Below are positions 19,732 to 28,482 of a stretch of DNA of 34,530 nt, piece after piece. The notes below the pieces were generated by a model. That model made no database searches. It was not told the DNA's origin and was given only the letters and a program-made list of their open reading frames with translations. Each line of letters opens with the position of its first letter. Position 1 is the stretch's first letter. This DNA is from an uncultured Lactobacillus sp. (GTDB lineage: Bacteria > Bacillota > Bacilli > Lactobacillales > Lactobacillaceae): assembly GCA_945971245.1 (NCBI GenBank), contig CAMFOZ010000004.1:1-34530 (forward strand), given 5' to 3'. The translations under genes were made by a program, and so were the position numbers.

Positions 19732-20598
19732 GTGGCTAAAGCGCAAATAAATCCAGAAAAAGCACGATGGCTAGAAGTCTTGGGCATTGCCATGCCGCTC
19801 TGCCTTAGCTATATTCCAATCGGATTAGCTTGTGGAATTTTATTACACGCAGCGGGCTTTAACTTTATAATGACCCTTGTGGTGTCGATCGTGGTTTTCT
19901 CTGGCGGTGCTCAGTTTATTCTGGCTTCGTTATTGACGATTCACGCACCGTTAACGTCAATTTTCGTGACCCTATTCTTCTTGGAGCTGCGTTATGCACT
20001 CCTGGGATCGAGCCTTTCTAAATACATCAAAAATGAATCACAGCACTTCATCTGGCTCTTTGCCGTATCGATGAATGATGAAAACTATGCGGTGAACTAC
20101 CTTAAGTTTGCAACTGATAAGAAGTGGACCCCGAAGGACGGGTTGTTAGTGGAGCACTACTCCCTAATTTCTTGGTCCGTGGCCAACATGGTCGGGGGCT
20201 TAATCGTTAGTACGATCTCAATTAACCTGGAAGTGGTGGACTTCGCTTTGACGGCCCTGTTCTTGTACATGGTCGTAATGCAGGTTCGGAACCACCTGAC
20301 CCTGTTGATCTGCCTGTTTTCGGCAGTGCTGGCCGTATTCTTCCTGGTGCTTACCAGGAGTACGTTGGGGATTGTGATTGCAACCTTGATTGCCTCCTTC
20401 ACCGGTTTCCTGATTGAAAACACGGTTCGTAAGCACAGTAAGGATCCTGATAATAACTGGTTCTTGACCAAGATCTTCCGGCCAATCGCTACCCGGATTA
20501 CGGTGGAGGACCAGCAGGAACGGCGTGAAATGAAGAAAGTTAAGCAGCAACTGGATGAGGATCGTCAGGAAAAGGTCCCGTCCGAACACGATGATTAG
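19732..20598 (+). CDS. azlC: AzlC family branched-chain amino acid permease
   Basis: CLSYIPIGLACGILLHAAGF, VFSGGAQFI; paired with AzlD-like ORF; GTG start after GGAGG. Confidence 0.88.
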   Translation: MAKAQINPEKARWLEVLGIAMPLCLSYIPIGLACGILLHAAGFNFIMTLVVSIVVFSGGAQFILASLLTIHAPLTSIFVTLFFLELRYALLGSSLSKYIKNESQHFIWLFAVSMNDENYAVNYLKFATDKKWTPKDGLLVEHYSLISWSVANMVGGLIVSTISINLEVVDFALTALFLYMVVMQVRNHLTLLICLFSAVLAVFFLVLTRSTLGIVIATLIASFTGFLIENTVRKHSKDPDNNWFLTKIFRPIATRITVEDQQERREMKKVKQQLDEDRQEKVPSEHDD

Positions 20599-20610
20599 TG
20601 GAGACTAGGT

Positions 20611-20991
20611 ATGGAACAACTATTTAGTAATTTACCTTTATTAATTTCCGATACTGGTAACAACAAGACCTTGTATCATATCATTGTCATTATTTTTGCG
20701 GCATTTGCGGCATTTATTCCACGTTATTTCCCAATTCTGTTCTTCTCCACCCGGAAGATTCCCGAGTGGTTTAACGAATGGATGAAGTATGTCCCCGTCA
20801 GCCTTTTCACCGCACTGATCGTGAAGAACGTCTTTGTGACAACGGCGGGCTACCACTTCGTTCCGTTTGGCCACGTTGATCAGATTGTGGCGGCCGTCAT
20901 CGTGATGGTCATTGCCTACTTTACCCGCTCGATGTCGATCTCAGTCATCAGCGGGCTGGTCGCAGTTTGGCTGCTGAGTATGGTAATATAA
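20611..20991 (+). CDS. azlD: AzlD family membrane protein
   Basis: AAFIPRYFPILFFSTRKIPEWFNEWMKYVPVSLFTALIVK. Confidence 0.88.
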   Translation: MEQLFSNLPLLISDTGNNKTLYHIIVIIFAAFAAFIPRYFPILFFSTRKIPEWFNEWMKYVPVSLFTALIVKNVFVTTAGYHFVPFGHVDQIVAAVIVMVIAYFTRSMSISVISGLVAVWLLSMVI

Positions 20992-20994
20992 TTC

Positions 20995-21037
20995 AAAAGC
21001 ACCCTACCTCATTTAGTTGAGGGCAGGGTGCTTTTTT
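20995..21037. terminator. Bidirectional terminator between azlD and methyltransferase
   Basis: AAAAGCACCCT...AGGGTGCTTTTTT between convergent genes. Confidence 0.85.
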
Positions 21038-22010
21038 AATCTGCGGGATTATTGCTATGGTTACGACGATGGGCTTGCTGGACAGCGCGGGTGTTGCGTT
21101 CCCAGAAGACCCCGTCTGTGTAGCCCTGAATATCGTCGCCCGCCTTGGTCTGTTGAAGGCGGTATTCCCCCCAGGCGGTGTAGAGAAGGCTCTGCTCAAT
21201 CCCGATGAAGTGGCGATTAAGCTTCTTGGCGGTAACCAGGCTGGAGCCGGCGCCGGCGAAGGGGTCGAGAATCAGGTCGCCGGGGTTGGTGCTGGCCAGG
21301 ATGACCTTGGCTAACAGCTTTTCTGGCTTCTGGGTCGGGTGTCCGGTATTTTCGGGCATCGACCAGTAGGGGATGGAGATGTCATCCCAGAAGTTAGAGG
21401 GCATGGTGTCGCGGAAACGCCCGGCCGCTGTCTCCTGCCAATCCCGGGCCTTACCAGCGACACGGTAGGGGGCGATGACCTGCCGCCGCTGCTTAACCTG
21501 ATCAACGTTGAAGGTGTAATTGGACTGGTCACGAACAAGGAACCAGATATCCTCCATGCCGTTTTTCCAGTTAGTCTTGGCCCCCCGGCCTTTCTCACGT
21601 TGCCAGGTAATCCGGTTCTTGATAGTGAAGTTACTGGCTAGGACCGGGGCGAGGGCGATACTGGTCTGCCAATCGGCGAAGACATAGAGACTGGCGTGTG
21701 GCTTTAACTTAGCGGTCAGGGCATCAATCCAACGCTGGGTATAGGCCTGATAGTCCTGGTCGCTCATCTTCTTGAAGTTGAGACCATCATACTTTTTATC
21801 GAGGTTGTATGGCGGGTCGACAATTGCCAGATCAGCAACTTGATCCGGGAGTTGCTTGAGAATCCGAAACGCGTCCCCGTTGATGGTCTGGTCAATGACC
21901 GATGATAGCGTGCTAAGCTGGTCACCCTCATGGCGGATCCGTTCGAGGACGCCGGCTGGAGCATCCGCCAGCGGAAAGTCGATCGTCTTGTTGCGTGCCG
22001 ATTTAGTCAT
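21036..22010 (-). CDS. Beta-class site-specific DNA methyltransferase (orphan, YhdJ-like)
   Basis: Motif IV DPPYNLDKKYDGLNF precedes motif I LDPFAGAGSSLVTAKKLNRHFIGIE; GHPTQKPEKLL motif X region; AAGGAGG before ATG 22010. Confidence 0.9.
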   Translation of the reverse strand: MTKSARNKTIDFPLADAPAGVLERIRHEGDQLSTLSSVIDQTINGDAFRILKQLPDQVADLAIVDPPYNLDKKYDGLNFKKMSDQDYQAYTQRWIDALTAKLKPHASLYVFADWQTSIALAPVLASNFTIKNRITWQREKGRGAKTNWKNGMEDIWFLVRDQSNYTFNVDQVKQRRQVIAPYRVAGKARDWQETAAGRFRDTMPSNFWDDISIPYWSMPENTGHPTQKPEKLLAKVILASTNPGDLILDPFAGAGSSLVTAKKLNRHFIGIEQSLLYTAWGEYRLQQTKAGDDIQGYTDGVFWERNTRAVQQAHRRNHSNNPAD

Positions 22011-22091
22011 GATGGGCCTCCTTATCAAAATAAATACTAGTTAAGATCATACCATACCGGGCGCGTGATATGAGAAATTTAATAAAGAGTG

Positions 22092-22120
22092 TTGACAACC
22101 CCACTGAAAGCGTCTAGTAT
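22092..22120 (+). promoter_or_regulatory. Promoter for pyr operon
   Basis: TTGACA-17 nt-TAGTAT. Confidence 0.65.
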
Positions 22121-22137
22121 TATGGGCAATCGAAATA

Positions 22138-22228
22138 CCTTTAACTTAGTCCAGCGAGGCTAGGAAGGATTTAATTGAGCGTTAGAATATCTCGGCCTTC
22201 TTAGTGCACCACTGAGGAGGCCGTTTTT
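22138..22228 (+). promoter_or_regulatory. PyrR-type transcription attenuator 1
   Basis: Binding-loop consensus AGTCCAGCGAGGCT; CTAGGAAGG (22160-22168) can pair with CCTTCTTAG (22196-22204) as antiterminator; terminator CGGCCTTCTTAGTG-cac-CACTGAGGAGGCCGTTTTT. Confidence 0.85.
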
Positions 22229-22312
22229 ATGCAGAATTTCCCGGGCCAACTCAGGGTGTCGGAAGGAAGTTTCGCCCACTTAATCAAATAGGTATTTTTG
22301 AAAGAACTGAGC

Positions 22313-22440
22313 CATTTAATTGTCTCCCGTGAGAGCAGAATCGGTGCAGTGTTTTCAGCCTATCTAACATAAGCAAAAAACACACGAAAAGCAGCGTGAC
22401 CGCAAACCAGGGGACTGGATCGGTTGACGCTGCTTTTGTT
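22313..22440 (+). promoter_or_regulatory. Candidate second PyrR-type attenuator immediately before pyrB
   Basis: TTTAATTGTCTCCCGTGAGAGCAGAA resembles the PyrR loop (TCCNGNGAGR), followed by terminator stem AAAAGCAGCGT...ACGCTGCTTTTGTT. Confidence 0.55.
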
Positions 22441-22470
22441 ACTTATGCAAAGAAAAAGGAGATCTATTTG

Positions 22471-23400
22471 ATGATTAGTACTGAACGAATTCAACCAAAC
22501 GTTGTCACTGTTGCCGACATGGATGCTGAGGATGCCCTGGACCTGATCAACGAGGCCGAGGAATACAAGCACGGCAAGAAGGCGGAACTAACCCGGCCAG
22601 CCTACGCCGCTAACCTCTTCTTCGAAAATTCAACCCGGACCAAGACCAGCTTCCAGATGGCCGAGATGAAATTAGGGATGCACGTAATGCAGTTTGAAGC
22701 GGGCACCAGTTCCGTCAAGAAGGGTGAAAGCCTCTATGATACCGTTAAGACGATGGAATCAATTGGGGTTGATATCGCCGTCATCCGTCACCCCGAAAAC
22801 GAATACTACAAAGAACTGATCAAGCACCCGGGCCTCAAGATCGGGATTGCCAACGGTGGTGACGGCAGTGGCCAGCACCCATCCCAATGCCTGCTCGACA
22901 TGATGACGATCCACGAGGAATTCGGTAACTTCAAGGGCCTCAAGGTACTGATCATCGGTGACCTGTCCCACTCCCGGGTGGCCCACTCCAACGCCATGAT
23001 GCTCAACCGGCTGGGGGCCGAGGTCTACTTTGCCGGCCCTCAGGAATGGTACGACGACGAACTGGCCCAATACGGGACTTTCGGCGACTTTGACGAACTG
23101 CTTCCTAAGATGGACGTGGTCAACCTGCTACGGGTCCAGAACGAACGGCTGTCCGGTGCAGAAAACGGCGCATTCGATGCTGAGAAGTACCACCAGCAAT
23201 ACGGCCTGACCAAGGAACGTTACAACAAGATGAAGAAGGGTGCCATCATCATGCACCCGGCACCGGTTAACCGGGGCGTCGAAATCGACAGTGACCTGGT
23301 TGAGGCCCCGAATTCCCGGATCTTCCGTCAGATGCAAAACGGGGTCTTCACGCGGATGGCCATCTTGAGTCGGATCCTGCGCTACAAGGGTATTATGTAA
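22471..23400 (+). CDS. pyrB: Aspartate carbamoyltransferase catalytic subunit
   Basis: [52 protein letters not shown]. Confidence 0.97.
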   Translation: MISTERIQPNVVTVADMDAEDALDLINEAEEYKHGKKAELTRPAYAANLFFENSTRTKTSFQMAEMKLGMHVMQFEAGTSSVKKGESLYDTVKTMESIGVDIAVIRHPENEYYKELIKHPGLKIGIANGGDGSGQHPSQCLLDMMTIHEEFGNFKGLKVLIIGDLSHSRVAHSNAMMLNRLGAEVYFAGPQEWYDDELAQYGTFGDFDELLPKMDVVNLLRVQNERLSGAENGAFDAEKYHQQYGLTKERYNKMKKGAIIMHPAPVNRGVEIDSDLVEAPNSRIFRQMQNGVFTRMAILSRILRYKGIM

Positions 23401-23415
23401 GACGGGGGCGACACT

Positions 23416-24705
23416 ATGAGTCAAACCCTCCTGAAGAATGGCCGGCGTCTGGTCGGCGAGCAACTAGTTACCAGTGACGTTCTGATTGAGGACGGCAAGA
23501 TCATCGCAATTGGGACCGACCTTAATGCCAGTACTGACGCCCAGGTGATTGACCTGAATAATAACCTGATCACCCCGGGCCTGGTCGACATCCATGTTCA
23601 CCTCCGCGAGCCAGGTTACACCAACAAGGAAACAATTGCGACCGGGAGTCGGGCCGCGGCCCACGGTGGCTTCACCACGATCGCTGCAATGGCGAACCTA
23701 AAGCCCACCTGTGACACGCCCGAACGCTTCCGTGCCCAGGAAGCCCGTAACGCCAAGGACGGCGTAATCAAGATCATCCAGTACTCACCCGTCACCAAGA
23801 ACCGGGCGGGGAAAGAACCGGTCGACGTTACTGCCCAGTACGCAGCGGGGGCCCGCCTTTTCAGCGATGACGGGGCCGGTATTCAAGATGCTGGCGTCGT
23901 CTACCGGGCTATGCAACAACTCGCCAAGTATGACCTACCACTGTGTGACCACGCCCAGGATAACCAGCTGGCTAACGGTGGGGTGATCAACGACGGTCCG
24001 GTTGCCAAGAAGATGGGGCTGCCGGGGATGCCAAAGATCAGCGAGACGGCCCAGATTGCCAGAAACATCGTGATCGCCCAGGCCACCGGTGCCCATTACC
24101 ATGTCTGCCACGTTTCAACCAAGGAAAGCATTGAACTGGTCCGGCACGCCAAGCGGTTGGGGATCAACGTCACCTGTGAGGTTACCCCCCACCACCTCCT
24201 GCTAGCCGATGCAGATATTCCGGATGATGACGCGGAGTACAAAATGAACCCACCGCTGCGGAGTCGGGAAGATCAAGAAGCCTGCCTGGCCGGTCTGCTT
24301 GATGGAACCATCGATTGCATTGCAACTGACCACGCTCCGCACACGGATGTCGAGAAGCACCAGGGCTTCCTGGCCTCACCGAACGGGATTGTCGGTAGTG
24401 AAACCGCCTTTGCCCTGCTCTACACCCGCTACGTTAAGAACGGGATCTTCACTCTGGGCCAGTTAATCGACTGGCTGAGCGGGGCTCCGTGCCGGGTGTT
24501 CAAGCTGACTAACGCTGGTCAGCTCCAGGTTGGAGATCCTGCAGATATCGCGGTCTTCGACATTGATCACCAGACCACGATCAAGGAAGACCAGTTCTTC
24601 TCAAAGGGGCACAACACCCCGTTTGTTGATGACCAGGTCTATGGAGCAACCGTAAAAACATTCGTTGATGGCAAGTTGGTTTACGATCGGGAGGATGCAG
24701 AATGA
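23416..24705 (+). CDS. pyrC: Dihydroorotase
   Basis: PGLVDIHVHLREPGYTNKETIATGSRAAAHGGFTT, CIATDHAPH. Confidence 0.97.
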   Translation: MSQTLLKNGRRLVGEQLVTSDVLIEDGKIIAIGTDLNASTDAQVIDLNNNLITPGLVDIHVHLREPGYTNKETIATGSRAAAHGGFTTIAAMANLKPTCDTPERFRAQEARNAKDGVIKIIQYSPVTKNRAGKEPVDVTAQYAAGARLFSDDGAGIQDAGVVYRAMQQLAKYDLPLCDHAQDNQLANGGVINDGPVAKKMGLPGMPKISETAQIARNIVIAQATGAHYHVCHVSTKESIELVRHAKRLGINVTCEVTPHHLLLADADIPDDDAEYKMNPPLRSREDQEACLAGLLDGTIDCIATDHAPHTDVEKHQGFLASPNGIVGSETAFALLYTRYVKNGIFTLGQLIDWLSGAPCRVFKLTNAGQLQVGDPADIAVFDIDHQTTIKEDQFFSKGHNTPFVDDQVYGATVKTFVDGKLVYDREDAE

Positions 24706-25628
24706 ACGATGAACAACGGTTGGTAGTCGAACTGCCGGGCTTGTCCCTGAAGAACCCCGTGATCGCCGCTAGTGGTACCTGTGGGTATGGTCGAGAAATC
24801 GCCAGTAACTATGATCTCAACCGATTGGGGTCGTTGGTGATGAAGTCGACCACCCTGCACCCGCGTTCGGGTAACCCGCGGCCCCGGGTCTGCCATACGA
24901 GTGCCGGTTGGTTAAACGCCAACGGTCTACAGAACGTCGGTGTCCAACGGGTCGTGGATGAGAAGATCCCGTGGCTGCAGGTCAACTACCCCAAGCTACC
25001 TGTGATCGCCAGTGTGGCCGGTTTCTCCAACGACGAGTACGTGGAAGTAACTGATAAGCTGACGACCGGTGGCGGGGTTAACGCCCTGGAATTGAACGTC
25101 TCCTGTCCAAACGTCAAGCACGGCGGCCTGGCGATGGGCACCGATCCAGAGACGTTGGAACAGCTGGTTAAGCAGGTCGTTGCCGCGGCCCACGGGGTGC
25201 CGGTCTATGTCAAACTGACTCCCAACGTCACCAACATTGTGCCCCTGGCCCAGGCAGCCGAACAGGGCGGGGCCAATGGGCTGGTGATGATCAACACCCT
25301 GACCGGATTGAGCATCAACCTGAAGACCCGACGGCCGGTTCTGGCCAACGTGACGGGCGGTCTGTCTGGCCCGGCCCTGAAGCCCATGGCCCTGCGGATG
25401 ATCCACCAGGTCCGGAGCATTTCCAAGATTCCAATTATCGGTGTGGGCGGAATCGAGAGTGCTGAGGATGTCCTGGAATTCATGATGGCTGGTGCCAACG
25501 CGGTTGAGGTCGGGGCCGCCAGTTTTCATGATCCACTAGCCCTGCCGAAGATTGTGGCGGAACTGCCGATGACGATGGATAAGTATGAGATTGAGAAGTT
25601 AACGGACCTATGGGAGGTAAAGTTTTGA
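24702..25628 (+). CDS. pyrD: Dihydroorotate dehydrogenase, class 1B catalytic subunit
   Basis: LPGLSLKNPVIAASGTCGYG, LELNVSCPNVKHGGLAMGTDPE (Cys in active-site segment), class 1B-like. Confidence 0.93.
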   Translation: MNDEQRLVVELPGLSLKNPVIAASGTCGYGREIASNYDLNRLGSLVMKSTTLHPRSGNPRPRVCHTSAGWLNANGLQNVGVQRVVDEKIPWLQVNYPKLPVIASVAGFSNDEYVEVTDKLTTGGGVNALELNVSCPNVKHGGLAMGTDPETLEQLVKQVVAAAHGVPVYVKLTPNVTNIVPLAQAAEQGGANGLVMINTLTGLSINLKTRRPVLANVTGGLSGPALKPMALRMIHQVRSISKIPIIGVGGIESAEDVLEFMMAGANAVEVGAASFHDPLALPKIVAELPMTMDKYEIEKLTDLWEVKF

Positions 25629-26356
25629 AACGCTATGTACCAATGGTCGCAATTGACGTGGCTACAAAGGAAGAAGCGGTCAAGCTGTTTGACGAGCTCG
25701 ATGTGACGCCGAAGCCGATTGTTAAAATCGGGATGGAAATGTACTACGGGCTGGGTCAGGAGATCGTTCGGGAAGCCCAGAAACGCGGCTTCAAGATCTT
25801 CCTTGACTTAAAGCTCTATGACATCCCCAACACGGTCCACCGGGCCATGGCCGCCATCGGCCGGCTCGGCATCGACTTCACCACCATCCACGCGGCAGGT
25901 GGGACCGAGATGCTGACGGCGGGTCTGGCTGGCCTAGAAGAGGGCGCTGTTCAGGCGGGGGTCCGGCCTGCTAAGCTCCTGGCAATCACCCAGCTGACCT
26001 CGATTGATGATGAAATTCTGCATGATCAACAGCATGTTGACCTTTCCCTGATCGAGTCGGTCCAGAACTATGCCCAGCTGGCGGAAAGTGTCGGTCTGGC
26101 TGGGGTGATCTGCTCGGCCCATGAACTTCCGGCAATTCGCCAGGTGACCCGGCCGGACTTTCTGTGTATCACGCCTGGCATTCGGCCATCGCTGGCGGTC
26201 CACGATGACCAGAAGCGGGTGGTGACCCCAGCTCAGGCCCGAGAACTTGGTAGCAATGGCATTGTCGTGGGGCGGCCAATCACCCAGAGTGCCGACCCAG
26301 TCGCAGCATACCAGCAGATTCAACAAGCATTTTTAGCAAATGAGGAGGAAAAATAA
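25625..26356 (+). CDS. pyrF: Orotidine-5'-phosphate decarboxylase
   Basis: VAIDVATKEEAVKLFDEL, FLDLKLYDIPNTVHRA, ITPGIRP; probable TTG start at 25625 behind GGAGGT (ORF track starts at ATG 25610). Confidence 0.94.
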   Translation: MKRYVPMVAIDVATKEEAVKLFDELDVTPKPIVKIGMEMYYGLGQEIVREAQKRGFKIFLDLKLYDIPNTVHRAMAAIGRLGIDFTTIHAAGGTEMLTAGLAGLEEGAVQAGVRPAKLLAITQLTSIDDEILHDQQHVDLSLIESVQNYAQLAESVGLAGVICSAHELPAIRQVTRPDFLCITPGIRPSLAVHDDQKRVVTPAQARELGSNGIVVGRPITQSADPVAAYQQIQQAFLANEEEK

Positions 26357-26358
26357 TT

Positions 26359-27012
26359 ATGACTTATTCACAAAGAGTTGCTAAGGCATTATTAGATATT
26401 CACGCGGTTACCCTGAGCCCTGACAAACCCTACACATGGGCAAGCGGTCTGAAGTCCCCAATCTACACGGATAACCGCCTGACGATCTCCTACCCGGATG
26501 TGCGCCAAGCTATCTATAACGGGATGGAAGAACAGATCAACCTCCATTTTGCGGATGTGGACGTTATCGCCGGGACCGCGACGGCGGGGATTCCCCATGC
26601 TGCTTGGGTTGCCCAGGAGATGGGCCTGCCACTGGTATACGTACGGTCTAAGCCGAAGGACCACGGCCAGGGGCACCAGGTCGAAGGGGTGCTCAAACCC
26701 GGTCAAAAGGTCGTTGTGATCGATGACCTGATCTCCACTGGTGGTAGTGTCCTCAATGCAGTCCGGGCGATCAACAATACCGGTGCCCAGGTCATCGGCA
26801 TGGTCGCTGTCTTCACCTACCAACTCCAGGCGGCCGAACAGAACTTCTTAGCCGACGACCTGAAGTACTATGCCGTTACCGACTACACAACTTTGATTAA
26901 GGAAGCTCAGACTACCGACCAGATCAGCGCTGACCACCTGAAGTCTCTTCAGCAATGGCGTGAAGACCCCATGAAGTGGAGCAAGGAACACAGCCTTAAT
27001 GCAGTTGGCTAA
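26359..27012 (+). CDS. pyrE: Orotate phosphoribosyltransferase
   Basis: SPIYTDNRLTISYPDVR, VVVIDDLISTGGSVLNA. Confidence 0.96.
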   Translation: MTYSQRVAKALLDIHAVTLSPDKPYTWASGLKSPIYTDNRLTISYPDVRQAIYNGMEEQINLHFADVDVIAGTATAGIPHAAWVAQEMGLPLVYVRSKPKDHGQGHQVEGVLKPGQKVVVIDDLISTGGSVLNAVRAINNTGAQVIGMVAVFTYQLQAAEQNFLADDLKYYAVTDYTTLIKEAQTTDQISADHLKSLQQWREDPMKWSKEHSLNAVG

Positions 27013-27048
27013 TCGTCACATTCAATTGATAGATTTCCATATACAAGT

Positions 27049-27090
27049 AAACGCACCAGCACAGCTTGATTAGACTATGCTGGCGCGTTT
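27049..27090 (+). terminator. Terminator after pyrE
   Basis: AACGCACCAGCA...TGCTGGCGCGTTTT. Confidence 0.75.
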
Positions 27091-27102
27091 TACATCAAAA
27101 AG

Positions 27103-27144
27103 AAAACCCGTGCCAGGCCTCAACAGAGGTTGGCACGGGTTATT
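27103..27144 (-). terminator. Terminator for cfa (readable on both strands)
   Basis: AAAACCCGTGCCAGGCCT-caac-AGAGGTTGGCACGGGTT. Confidence 0.8.
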
Positions 27145-27151
27145 TAGTCTA

Positions 27152-28327
27152 TTACTTAGTCATGTAGTCCCGAGTCATCGGCAGGTTCTTGCCAGAAGCA
27201 CCCTTAGTGATCAGGTATTGAATTACGTCGATGTTACCGGACTCGAATGAAGCGGCACAGGCCTGCAGGTAGAGGTCCCACATCCGGGTGAAGCGTTCAC
27301 CCATCATGTCCTGGATCTGAGCGCGGTGAGCGTTGAAGTTCGCGTCCCAGATTTCCAGGGTCCGCTGGTAGTGACGACGCAGTATTTCGATATCGGCAAT
27401 CTGCATGTGGTTCTCTTCGATGTGTTGAACCATTTCAACCAGGCCGGGAACGTAGCCGCCAGGGAAGATGTACTTGTTGATCCAGCCGTTGTAGGCCCCG
27501 CCCTGTTGCCGGGTGATTCCGTGGATCAGTGCTACCCCGTCATCGGTGAGGTAGCGTTGGATATCCTTGAAGTAGAGGCCGAGGTTTTCCTTGCCGACGT
27601 GTTCGAACATCCCCACAGAGGTGATGTAGTCCCACTTTTGGTCACCGAGTTCCCGGTAGTCGACCAGCTTAACTTCGGCAACGTCTTCCAGACCATCCTT
27701 CTTGATCTGTTCTTGGACGAAGCGGTATTGTTCCTCACTCAGGGTAACCCCAGTGACCTTCAAGCCGTATTCCTTGGCCGCCGTCAACATCAAGGTTCCC
27801 CAGCCACAACCAATGTCCAGGAAGGTCTTGCCTGGCTTTGGATTGAGCTTCTTTAGGATGTGTTGAACCTTATCTTCCTGAGCCTTGGTCAGATCGTCAT
27901 GGTTGTCACCAGTGAAGTAGGCACAGGAGTAGGTCATCGTGTCGTCGAGCCAGAGCTTGTAGAAGTCGTTCCCGACATCGTAGTGGCTCTGCACATCGGT
28001 TTCACTTTCCTTTTCGGAGTGACCTTGCTTCGGCAGAAACTTACGGAACTTGGAGTTACGCATGAAACTACCGGCACTCTCATAGGCGGATTCAATCAAT
28101 TTTTGGATGCTACCCTGGATTTCGATCTTACCATCCATGTAGGCTTCCCCAAGTGCGATTGAGGCGTTCTTCGTAATGTCACGAATCGGGATCTTCTCCT
28201 TGAACGTGATGGTAACCTCGGGTTCGCCGTCACCGTAAACAACGCTCGAGCCATCCCAGAAGATGATCTTGACCGGGATGTTGAACGAGTGGCTTAACAG
28301 TGACTTGTAGAACGTCTTTTCTAACAT
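27152..28327 (-). CDS. cfa: Cyclopropane-fatty-acyl-phospholipid synthase family protein
   Basis: [48 protein letters not shown]; start at internal ATG after AAGGATG. Confidence 0.95.
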   Translation of the reverse strand: MLEKTFYKSLLSHSFNIPVKIIFWDGSSVVYGDGEPEVTITFKEKIPIRDITKNASIALGEAYMDGKIEIQGSIQKLIESAYESAGSFMRNSKFRKFLPKQGHSEKESETDVQSHYDVGNDFYKLWLDDTMTYSCAYFTGDNHDDLTKAQEDKVQHILKKLNPKPGKTFLDIGCGWGTLMLTAAKEYGLKVTGVTLSEEQYRFVQEQIKKDGLEDVAEVKLVDYRELGDQKWDYITSVGMFEHVGKENLGLYFKDIQRYLTDDGVALIHGITRQQGGAYNGWINKYIFPGGYVPGLVEMVQHIEENHMQIADIEILRRHYQRTLEIWDANFNAHRAQIQDMMGERFTRMWDLYLQACAASFESGNIDVIQYLITKGASGKNLPMTRDYMTK

Positions 28328-28392
28328 TAAAGCATCCTTCTTTCTCAAATAATGTCACTATTATAACACTCAACTTTTAGGGTCGTAACTAA

Positions 28393-28482
28393 ATGGAACA
28401 ACCAGACCAAAACGTTGCTGAAATTACCCCTTTAGGATTAAAATTGAATAAGTTTATTAGATTTTTGAAGGGTGATGATTAA
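28393..28482 (+). CDS. Candidate 29-aa small ORF abutting the AI-2E-family gene
   Basis: ATG...TAA encodes MEQPDQNVAEITPLGLKLNKFIRFLKGDD; stop falls within ATGATTAATGTG at the next start; weak AGGG SD. Confidence 0.35.
   Translation: MEQPDQNVAEITPLGLKLNKFIRFLKGDD

Noticed and set aside
22228-22246. TTTCCCGGGCC as a second Noc-binding site
   Set aside because: Only one half matches ATTTCCCGGGAAAT; dyad symmetry is lost.
22229-22291. 20-codon ORF MQNFPGQLRVSEGSFAHLIK between the pyr attenuators (possible leader peptide or pyrR remnant)
   Set aside because: No SD (only the terminator T-run precedes it) and no resemblance to the PyrR N-terminus that I can recognise.
25610-25625. ATG at 25610 as pyrF start overlapping pyrD
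   Set aside because: ATGGGAGGTAAAGTTTTG contains the SD (GGAGGT) for the TTG at 25625, which gives the more plausible N-terminus.
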